Assembly (NCBI GenBank): GCA_024114885.1 | Contig: CP099428.1 | Span: 1,054,001-1,118,000 of the forward strand | DNA length: 64,000 nt | Source: Septoria linicola | Lineage: Eukaryota; Ascomycota; Dothideomycetes; Mycosphaerellales; Mycosphaerellaceae | Reading direction: 5' to 3' | Shown: one piece after another, positions 12,293 through 21,627 of the stretch | Layout of the letters: every line of letters begins with the position of its first letter | Position numbering within the stretch: position 1 is the first letter of the stretch | Program-made: the position numbers and the translations under genes | Notes under the pieces: model-generated | Told to the model about the DNA's origin: nothing | What the model saw: only the letters and a program-made list of their open reading frames with translations | Database searches by the model: none

Positions 12293-13087
12293 ATGTCGCA
12301 GAACTTCACCGCCCGTCGCGCCCCGAACGTGTCGCAGTATTTGCAAGGACTCAACGAGCTGCCGCAACCCGGACAGAACAACGACTTTCAGTTTGACGAC
12401 GCTTTCGATCTGGCCCATGTCGACTTCCTAGACCTCGACGCCGTCTCCAGCTTCCCTCCTCCACCAACCTTCGACCAGGACAATGCTGCCAAGAATGGTG
12501 AGTCGATTACAAATCGTCATCGAAGTCTTATCTACAATGCCGACAGACATGCTGACCTGCTTCTTGTTACAGCCCAGAACTACCAATTCAATGACTTCCA
12601 GACGTTTGCTCACACCAATGTCAACTCCCCAACCTCCACCATGCCGTCGCCCTCGGCCCTGCACGGCAACTACCCAGCTCAGTCATTCTCACACACTCCA
12701 GTGACGGGCGAGAAGCGCAAGGCTTCGATTGCCATGCCAGCATCTGCTGCCGACCTGGAAGACCAATCTCGTCTCGCTGCCGAGGAGGACAAGCGTCGTC
12801 GTAACACCGCCGCTTCCGCTCGCTTCCGAATCAAGAAGAAGCAACGCGAGCAGGCATTGGAGAAGCAGACCAAGGAGATGGGTGACAAGCTCTCGTCGCT
12901 CGAAGCTAAAGTCCAGCAACTCGAGATGGAGAACAAGTGGTTGAAGGGGTTGATCACGGAAAAGAGTGACGTCAAGACCATTGACTTTGCTCAGATGAAG
13001 AAGGAGTCTGAGGAGCGGAGTAGCGAGAACCGTACCGACGGCGTCGGCACAGCTAATGCTGACGCTGAAGTCGAGGTCGAGGCATAG
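12293..13087 (+). CDS. METR/CYS3-like bZIP transcription factor (239 aa)
   Basis: Sequence-specific DNA-binding activator of the METR/CYS-3/Zip1 group, which in ascomycetes controls sulfur assimilation and related stress genes (family knowledge; the target set here is inference). Two exons, 12293-12497 and 12573-13087, flank a 75-bp intron with a strong GTGAGT donor and TTACAG acceptor. The intron keeps frame if unspliced, so a naive reading gives 264 aa. The basic region EEDKRRRNTAASARFRIKKK (about residues 139-158) leads into a leucine zipper of about 40 residues ending ENKWLKGLITEK. The N-terminal half is acidic/Gln-rich and probably activating. The C-terminus is rich in Glu and Val. The NTAASARFR signature separates it from GCN4/CPC1 types. 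An upstream ORF lies just before it. Confidence 0.88.
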   Translation: MSQNFTARRAPNVSQYLQGLNELPQPGQNNDFQFDDAFDLAHVDFLDLDAVSSFPPPPTFDQDNAAKNGESITNRHRSLIYNADRHADLLLVTAQNYQFNDFQTFAHTNVNSPTSTMPSPSALHGNYPAQSFSHTPVTGEKRKASIAMPASAADLEDQSRLAAEEDKRRRNTAASARFRIKKKQREQALEKQTKEMGDKLSSLEAKVQQLEMENKWLKGLITEKSDVKTIDFAQMKKESEERSSENRTDGVGTANADAEVEVEA

Positions 13088-13808
13088 GTGCCCACTTGAC
13101 CCTCATGGAACACACTCTGTCCAATCGATGGTGCGTGCGGTCAATCGCCCACACATCGTCCGGTTGTTGCGGATGTGACGGAACAGTTCTTTGGTTTCGC
13201 GTTTCGTTGATGTTGGCATACGTGACACGACTCACGCTCTTGCTATTCATAATTTCTAATGATGAGGATTCCCCTTCATCATGACTTTGTTGTACAGGAC
13301 TCGGGAGATTGGGCGGCTGTTTCGATCACGGCTCATCTACCTATGGCTGCTGCGTGCTAGCGACAGTGATACCACTCTGGATCTTACAGGTAGATAGGAA
13401 TACAAGGTCTCCGGACTTGCTTCACAATGATCGTCATCCCTCGTCTGCTTCGATGTACACCGGTGGCCAACATCCTTGGCAGTGACACTTTGGCTTCATT
13501 CCACATGTGGGCCCAGACAAGATTGATATGCATTCTACTATCCTACTATCCAGGCTGCGGTGCCAATGACTATCGCGCACACCGTTCTCCCTAGGCATCG
13601 CGTTCGTCATGACAATGCTTCTCCTAACCTCTGAACAGGCTCCAATGCGAATCATATCTCAGCATGCGATCCCAGTGACAATACTAGCAACAGATGGACT
13701 ACGATAGTGATAGTACTTAAGCTGTGTCGTCAAGCTACAATCGACGGGAACCAACACCGACCAAATCTCGCACCTGCCGCGCATCCACCCACCGCACCTT
13801 CCGAAGAC
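13088..13808. other. Intergenic, no supportable gene
   Basis: Downstream of the bZIP gene and upstream of the next gene. Only short frames without features. Confidence 0.4.
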
Positions 13809-14555
13809 ATGAACGGTAACAGCCCGTACTATGTCAACCGCAATGGCTATTCGTCCAATGCCCAAGACAACAGTCAGTCTCCTGAACCAATCTGCCACTT
13901 GCTCATCTCCAATCTTCAAAGGCATACGCAAGCAGACACAATCATTCACTAACCCTCCCCTAACCAGTCGATGACCGCGCCACTCAATCGCAAAGGCCGT
14001 CTCTCCTGCCATCTAAACATCCCCCTTCTCGCCACGAGATAGCCCATGAAGAAGTCGTACACGCAAAAAGACTATCCGAAACCAGAGCACAAGCCTATCA
14101 TTCCGCAGCTCCACTAGGCCGCTCTCAACCACCGCTCCCTCCACCGGGGCCTAGCAGCTGTAGATGCTGGGAGTACATGCCCATTGGCCAACACGATCCT
14201 CAGAGTCACGGCGTCCGACCCGGTGAGGGGAGGATGCAGGAGATCGTCAACGTATATATTCCCTCGCTCTTACTTCGAACATCAATGCTTCGAGTTCTGA
14301 CTGATATTTCCTTCTTTCTAGGCACAAGCCGCCCGCGAAAGAGTGGCGGGCTGTGTTTGTCAAAATATGGGTTGGCCTGTTGGCTGGCATTCGCGGTGGC
14401 TACATAATGAGCCTGCGGAAAAGGACGATGAGGATAAGGTGACGTTTCAGTTGGGGGCTAAGAAGAAGACTAAGCGGAAGAGAGAATCGGATGCACAGGA
14501 TGAGGGTGGGGCAGATGCTGAAGGAAGTTCTGCTGGCATAGAGAAAGGGCGGTAA
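13809..14555 (+). CDS. Hypothetical protein with CxC / MPIG-x-HDPQ motifs (193 aa)
   Basis: Three exons: 13809-13872, 13968-14251 and 14322-14555. The introns are 95 bp (GTCAGT...CTAACCAG) and 70 bp (GTATAT...TTCTAG), both phase-consistent; the spliced protein is 193 aa. No signal peptide or membrane segment. The middle carries SSCRCWEYMPIGQHDPQSH. Across the second intron it continues to AGCVCQNMGWPVGWHSRW, so two C-x-C pairs flank a compact, aromatic-rich core that might bind metal. The C-terminal 60 residues are Lys/Arg/Glu-rich (KKKTKRKRES), resembling a nuclear localisation signal. I do not recognise a named family. A partial copy of the core motif lies at 9188-9417. The gene model is good; the function is unknown. 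Confidence 0.75.
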
Positions 14556-14711
14556 CTAATTGAGGCGCAATTTTGATTGCTTGATGAGGTTGTTGCCTGC
14601 CTATGTGCCTTGGAATTCGCCTGTTTGTCAAGATCGCAGTCATGCGTAGCCAAAATAAAATAAAATAACATTGCACTCAATCGCTACAACCTCTATAACA
14701 ATCTTGACTTT

Positions 14712-17700
14712 CTAATCAAAAACATCAACCGCATACCTCTCACCCCTCCACTTCTCCCAACACTCTCTCGCCTCACCCTCTGTCATCGCCTCACCATCCC
14801 TCTCGCTCTGCTCCAGAATAATCTTAATTGCCACATCAGACACCGCCTTTCCCACAGCACTACTCCCACAGATATACGCTCGCGCATCAGCGTCAAAGAT
14901 CTTGCCTACGAGATCCCTCTCCATCCACAATCGATCTTGCACATATCGACAGCCTTTTGATTGCTTTGATGCTTGACTGAATGCGTAGAAGACTTTGACG
15001 ACGCCTTTCCGTTGCCACTCAGCTAATTCGTCTGCGAACAGTTTATCGTGATTCGGTCGACGGCATCCGACGAAAAGAAGTGCTTGGCCGAGTTTTCTCC
15101 CAGCATCGGCTTTGATGGTGCGTTCTTGCAGGAAGCCTCGGAAGGGCGCGAGGCCTGTGCCGGCAGCGACCATGATGATGGATATCGAGTCGTCTAAGGG
15201 TAGACGGAACGCTGCTGAGCTCTTTTTGACTGCGACTTGGAGGGTCGATCCGGGTTCGAGGGATTTAAGGTAGCTTGTCGCTGTGCCCTTGTGGTTCTCA
15301 TTGTCGATCACACTGAATGTAATGCTAGCAGTGGATGTGTCTGCGAGAGGTGATGACGAGATGCTGTATTGTCGAAGTCTGAGTGGGTGATGCATTGCGA
15401 GGAATGTGCTGAAAGGGATTGCAATGTCCGGATAGCGCTCGAGGATGTCTATTACAGAGCCGGTCTCGTTGATCAGAGGTTTCTTGGCGTGCTGGCTGAT
15501 GATGTCTTCGCTTTTGCGTGTAGCCGTGGTACTGAGCTCGATATAGCCACCTAGGACCAGAGAGACTGGCAACTGTTGCTCTGTCGGTATCGTGGCGTGA
15601 CAGCCACTTGTGATAGTCATAGAAGTATCCCATGGCAATGAAAATCGACGTAGCACACGCGACACCATGTGCTCGCTGTTCAAAGGTAGCACGGCAAGAT
15701 AGTCACCTGTGTCGAACTTCGAGTCCGTGGGTAGTCTAAGTGTGACATGTCGCTTCTCGGCCGCGTCCGGATGAGTGATTCGATCATTGCTTAACACTCT
15801 GGCATCTTTGAGTTTGTAGTGCAAGTGGGATGCTCTAGATGCTGTCGATAGCTTGACGTCGAATGTTTGTCCAGGAGTTGATTGGTCGTCGGTCGCTGAT
15901 ATGGCCGTCATGAGCGTGTCTGTCCATGCATCGAAGTCGTCAAAAATGGTGCTCTGCGACACGTCTGTCTCTCCGCGAGCCACTATGGCAGTGGCACCTT
16001 TGCTGCACAACTCTTGCTGAATGGTCCTCGGTACCTTCTGATACGTGGAGACCCAATCGCGGTGTCCACAGCCAAAGAGAGCAAATCGAGCGCCGGACAC
16101 TTTCGCTTCACCGACGCTTTTCAGCCACTGCAGGAATATCTTGGCATATTGTCTGGCGCCTGTCCTTCGTATGTGCATGCGATTATGATCACCGGATGAT
16201 CTCGAGGTACTCTATCGACACCGGCATCCAGAGGCAGGGTGCTGACGGAAAAGCCGCGAGCTCTGGCAGCCGAAGCCAAAGATTGGGCTAGACCTTCGCA
16301 AGTACCAGACGACGAGCCATACAGAATGGTCATCGGGCCAGAAGTTGGAGGGGAGGTAGTGTTACTGACGCTCGCTCCAGTCACAGAGTCTCGCTTGGCC
16401 GTGCTTGCAGCGGATCCTCCATGCAGCCTCTTCAGCAAGTCTATGGGATCTGCATCGCTCCGTAATCGTGCTTCGATAAACAGGTCGGCGGGCTTGATGG
16501 TGAGAGACTCAGCAATCTTTAGCTCGTAGCTTGGGTCGTTCAACCTCAGGTTGAAATTCTGCAGTATTAGGGCTAAGGCCAACACCGCTTCTTGCCAGGC
16601 AAATGGCCGTCCGATACAGCCGCGGGCACCTATATTACGAATCAGCGATGTAGACAAAGTTGTGGCTGAGCATCACTTGCCATTTCCGAACGGCTTCCAC
16701 GCCCCGCCTTTCAGATTGCGAAACTGATCACCAAGCATTCGCTCTGGTCTGAACTCGTTCGCATCTTCACCAAATACCTTGGAATCAGTCTGACTTTTTG
16801 GAAGAAGTGCCGACAGCAGAGCATTTCGGGGCAGGACATATTTGCCGCCGAGCACCACTGACTCTTCCTTGATCGAACCAACAGTAAAGCTTGGTGCCGT
16901 TGGTGAGAGCCGGAGTGATTCACGTAATGTGGCTTCGAGGAATGGAAGCTTGCTCAGGTGTTGATGCTCAATTTTGTCGCACCCAATCACGTCATCGACC
17001 TCTTGTTGTGCTCGTTGCAACGCCTCTGGACTCTTCAACAAGTAGTAAATGGTGAAGGACAGCAACCCAGATGTGGTTTCGTGACCTAAGCATAAGTAAG
17101 CCCATGTGTCAGTATGCCCACGATTCATTCATTTAGCACCTGCAACCAGAAATGTGATTATCTGGTTCAGCAGTGTGTCAGCAAGTGTTCTCTGGTTCTG
17201 CATCAATCCTGCCAAGACACATACGTTGTTCATGATCACTTCCTCTGACAGAGGCTGGCCGGTCCGAGGATCTTTGCCATTGAGCATAAGATCCAGGAGG
17301 TCCTTTTTGCGAGGCCCAGCTTTCCGTCTGTCAATGCACTCCTGCGCAGTGTTTTTAAGAAGGGCAATATCGGCGAAGAACTTCTTCTCGGCGGCAGGAT
17401 TCAAGACCGCTTCGAGCTTCGCACGCACCGTACGTCGACCAGCCTCGGTCAGTGTATCGACCATGGCCTGGACAAACTCGTGAAGTTCGTCGCGGTAGAA
17501 CGAGTTGAAGCGCATGTCCATAGCACTAAATCAGGCGCATTAGTGTTGAGTCGGGCTATTATTAAGTACTGCGTACCAAAGTGCAATGGAGTCTAGCGTC
17601 AGCCTCGTCATGTCGTCCGTGACAGCAATGCTTTGCTCCGGACCGTTTCGTGCCCACTTTTCCACTAGCCGCGACGCCACATCATACATCTCCTCGAACA

Positions 17701-18161
17701 TATCTTTAATGGGCAGAGGCCCGAACGCCGGCTTTCAACAATCAGCTCGTGCCTCAGTGGCCAACAGAGGTTACTGATATGCACTGCACGTACCATGAGA
17801 GTTCGGTGAGCAGAGGCCCAGTCTGGCTCATCGTTACGGGCAGTGAAAAGCCCAGCCCCGACTGCATGACGCATTTCGTTCAATGCATCGTCAATCTTCT
17901 TCTCAAATCGTGATTCATCGCACAACTCTTCCACCAGTTCTGCCGAGGATACGATATACGATTCTTGCCCGAGCACGTTTAGTTTATAGATCTCGCCTGA
18001 CGATAATCAGTATACGGAGCTTGCACCAGACTGATCTTATGTTGGTGCATACCGTACTTATCAGCAAAGCGGCAAGCGCTTTGCGTAAAGTTGACAGCAT
18101 CGATCTCGAGTAGATTGCCTATCACCGGCCAGGATCGAGGTTGCGGAATTTTCGAGGTCAT
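14712..18161 (-). CDS. CYP505-type self-sufficient cytochrome P450 / P450-reductase fusion, one frame break
   Basis: Fused monooxygenase and NADPH reductase of the P450foxy/BM3 class; relatives hydroxylate fatty acids near the omega end. Exons on minus: 18161-18053, 17996-17794, 17731-17577, 17525-17225, 17161-17140, 17085-16681, 16629-14712, about 1037 aa, normal for the family. Order: N-terminal PRSWPVIGNL, I-helix AGHETTSG (about 263-270), heme loop FGNGARGCIGRP with Cys about 403, linker, flavodoxin-like FMN domain (TILYGSSSGTCEG), FAD motif RQYSISSSP, NADPH motif AAGTGLAPFRGF, C-terminal Phe-Asp. Intron 16630-16680 uses a GC donor (GCAAGT) and interrupts the heme loop; only this splice restores FGNGARGC. 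In the FMN domain at 16146-16149 an AT appears duplicated (or one base is lost) between EGQAPDN and AKIFLQWL, shifting frame. All catalytic motifs are otherwise intact, so I favour a sequence error over a pseudogene. Confidence 0.9.
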
Positions 18162-19260
18162 CTTACAAAGATCGAGGTATATGGCTAGTGTTTGAAGGAG
18201 TTCGTGGCATCGTTAAGCCGTATCGACGCTGCTTTTGTAGATATATTCATTGCCTCGAACGGTATCGTCAGGCTGTCCAGCTGGAGGGAATGTCTTGGCG
18301 ACTTCCGCGCTTCCCACGGACTGTGTATAGTGCAGGTGCTTCGCCACTTTAGCTTGTGGCAGTCAGCAGAAGTGTAAGCAAGTCAATCCTTGCAATCCAA
18401 CATGCTTCTCGTTGCTTGCTTGCCTGAGAGGGGTAAATGTCAGTCGTCTGGTTACGCAATGCTGGCCCCTGGTCAAGTCCAGACCTGACACGCGGTGCTT
18501 GTTGTAGACTTCCAGTCAACGCGGGCTCCGCGGTGGTAGGACATCGGCAAGTGCGCTATCTTGTGATTGCAATATCAGGGCCACGTATACACTGTTGCAT
18601 TGCAATAAAGAAAGACGATCTGCGTGATGCTCGCTCCTTGTAAGAAGTCAAAGACCTCCATTTGCACGTCCTCGCGCGCACTGAACCTCCGATAGCCTCT
18701 TGGCCTTAAAAATGCGTTTCAATTGACTACTACCATCCAAGATCGGCCTCCGAAGACGTGGCAGCGAAGTGGTGCATAAACCTCAGAGCACGACCATGCT
18801 GTGGCGGAATGGACAGGCTTTGACGGTCGGGCTCATGAGCGGCATGTCTGCAGGAAACTCTGCTCAGAAAGTGCTCGTAAAGACTCCAATAGAGCCTCCG
18901 AGTTGATCAACTTGTCAGGCAGTCAATGATGAGTCTTTCACCAGTGGAACCACCGAGCAGGAAGTTGGACTTGGGAAAGAAAGCACGGACTTCATCCTGC
19001 CAAGAGCTGAGCTAAGGGCTGGTGCCTGCCATCTCTGACTGTCCACACTCCACCTCCTACATCTCTCTCCACAAGACAGAGCATCCCAAGATACTCGAGA
19101 GATTTCGCGCAGAAGGCTGTGATCGATCATGCGTGCTGCTGAGCGACGCGCAGACTCACGCTTGCGAATGGCATGCTGGTGAAGCTGAACCTGGGAAATA
19201 AAACAACATCAGCACGACCAGAGCCGGATTGCAGCGACTGAGCAGGTCACCTCGCGCAAA
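18162..19260. promoter_or_regulatory. Shared divergent promoter region between CYP505-type gene and Zn2Cys6 regulator
   Basis: About 1.1 kb separates the two start codons, which face away from each other. No coding frame of substance lies within. Divergent placement of a Zn2Cys6 regulator beside a P450 often means local control, but no specific operator could be identified by eye. Confidence 0.45.
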
Positions 19261-21500
19261 ATGAGCTCTTCAGTCTTGCCTAAGGCAGTAAGTCCGTAGC
19301 AGGACAACTGTCCGAGTCACGCAATCGCTGACGAGAAGCTTACAAGTGCAGGAATTGTCGCGTGAGGAAGATACGTTGCGACAAGAAGTATCCTTGCTCG
19401 AGCTGCCAGACCTCAGGCATAGAATGTCGACAGTCATCCAACAGCGCAAGTGTATCAAACATCGCGCCTTTCTCATCGCCTCAACCCGCGGCTACAGGGT
19501 GAGGAGTGCTGCCGTCGCAGACTTGACATTCCATCTGACGGCATGACAGGAACATCGACGTACGAGGACTTTCTCAAAGTATCGAGCAGATCAACATAGC
19601 CGTTCAGCAACTCCTCACTTTACAAAGAAAGCAACCTGGGGGCAATATTGCCTCTGATCGCCAAGGCGCACATGGCAGCTACACAGTAGAACAGTCAGAC
19701 CTCCATGAGAGCGATGCAGAGGTTCATGAGGGTGTCTCTTCCTTCAACTCCCAAGCACTCGTGGCTGGAGAAGCCTCACAGGCGCTCGCAGGTGGCCACA
19801 CCCAATTGCTAGCTGCTCAAGAGGGCCTTCGCTCCTTGCGAGAGCTAGTCTCTGATGGAAGTCCGAGTACTGATGGGGCGTCTCCACGATCGCATCCAAG
19901 TAGTCAGACGTCCATCGCAAAGAATCTGCAACTTCTGCCAATAGACGTCGTCTTACAAGTGGTGAAAGTGTTCAAGGTACACATGTCTTCTGTCATTCTT
20001 CCCTTTGGCTTGCCAACCCTCGAGTACCTTGAGGCGTCTTGCAGAGCTGCGTACTTTCCAACGGAACCACTTCTTCCCGGACAGCTCGCTGTCATGCATG
20101 GCATGCTCTGGTATCTCCTCTGGGAATGGAAGACACGCGATGATATGCCGGCCCCAAACAACTTCGAATTCGATCACATGCTCAAAGTAAGCGAAGCAAA
20201 TTTCGAAGTAGGACTGCGCACATACGAAGTCCTCGCGTATGCTAGCTACGACAATGCAGTGACTCTGTACATCGCGGCTATTCGAGCGCGAGAGAGTTCT
20301 AACGTGAAGCGCTCATGGGCTCACGTATCGTGCGCAACATGCCATGTTTTGAACCTCGGTCTGCATCGTCGAGCAACTGTAGCGCATCTTCCAGCGGGCC
20401 AGGTGCGGGATTCGCTTCTGCTGTTCTGGAATATCTACGGTCTCGAGAAAAGTATGGCACTCACTCTTGGCCATACTTCGTCCTTTCGAGACGATGATAT
20501 CGATGCTGACCCTATCCCTTTTAACCCCGACCTCCGCATCAGGAATTGGGACGAAGTCATCAACTTCAATGCTCGCATCGCTCGCATCGAGGGCAAGATT
20601 TTCGACCGACTATACACAGTCTCTGCTCTGGGCAAGAAGCCGGAGGATCGAGCAGCGATAGTTCATGACCTGGTCGCCGATCTCGAGCAGACCATCTACA
20701 CCTACCGACCAGTAAGGCTTGCTTTTAATAATGCTCATTCGACGTAGATCAAGACTAATCCTGTGCAGCAACGAAGTAGCGAATGCATATTTCCCGACAT
20801 CTACGACTTCGCCTATGGCGAATCCGGCGATGTCTCGTACTACTCCCTCCTCACCACTCTCCACCGCGGCACCTTCGCAACTCGCGACTCGCCCGGTAGC
20901 ATAACACAACCCTGCTACGACGCCGCGCAAAAGTGCCTGAAAGCCCATCTGGGCATCATCGAAAAAGTCCGAAACTACAGAGGTGGCCAACTTACACAAG
21001 CCTACCTCACCTGGGCTCTCCAGTACGGCGCGTTCACGCCCTTGATTGTAGTCTTCTTACACGCCATCTCCAATCTCGATGAACACGATCTCGATCTTCT
21101 GCAACGCTTCCACGCTTCTCTCAACGAGATCCAAAACTCCACGGAAGGCACGAGGAAATTGCTCAGTATCTGCGCAATCTTCATATCCGTGGCCAAGGCA
21201 TATGTCGAATCACGTCCTGACATCAGCATCAACGCCGCTAGTACTACTGCACAGCAGCCTCCATCCGCCGCCGAAATCGTGCGACGGCAGGATATTCAGC
21301 AAGCTTTTGGTCGACCGCAGGTCATGAACAACAATGCGAACAATCACGGCTTCAGTGGAGCCGACCAGCAAAACTTTAGCTGGGAAGGGTTCGACGACGC
21401 GCAAATCGATGAGATGTCCACGTTTATGGACAATTGGATGGATGGGAGTCAGCAGGCTGCGGATTTGTTTAGTGTAGATTTTGGCGCGCCGCACATGTAG
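19261..21500 (+). CDS. Zn2Cys6 (Gal4-type) fungal transcription factor (690 aa)
   Basis: Nuclear DNA-binding regulator. Four exons: 19261-19287, 19347-19498, 19550-20711, 20769-21500; introns of 59, 51 and 57 bp have good borders and branch sites, and phases agree. The nine-residue first exon joins directly to a complete binuclear zinc cluster, C-x2-C-x6-C-x5-C-x2-C-x6-C, with cysteines at residues 10, 13, 20, 26, 29 and 36. A short helical linker (SIEQINIAVQQLL) follows. The middle carries the fungal transcription-factor (MHR) domain, recognisable in the stretches AVMHGMLWYLLWEW, HVLNLGLHRR and LFWNIYGLEKSMALTLGH. The C-terminus is Gln/Asn/Asp-rich with an acidic, aromatic segment (WEGFDDAQIDEM) suited to activation. 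It is transcribed away from the CYP505-type gene, a candidate target. The reading frame is intact. Confidence 0.92.
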
Positions 21501-21627
21501 CAAGAGCTGTAGGAGATGTTGTCATATAGAGAAGAGCTGTCGCTTGGTAGTGCCGTTGCGTTGACTCGATTTATGCTATGATACAGGTATGATACAATTA
21601 CCGCGGCCGACTGGGGTAGTTCCGCCA

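Noticed and set aside
17162..17224. 21-residue insertion before the AGHETT motif of the P450
   Set aside because: It is a 63-bp intron with a GTATGT donor and AACCAG acceptor; removing it restores normal family spacing.
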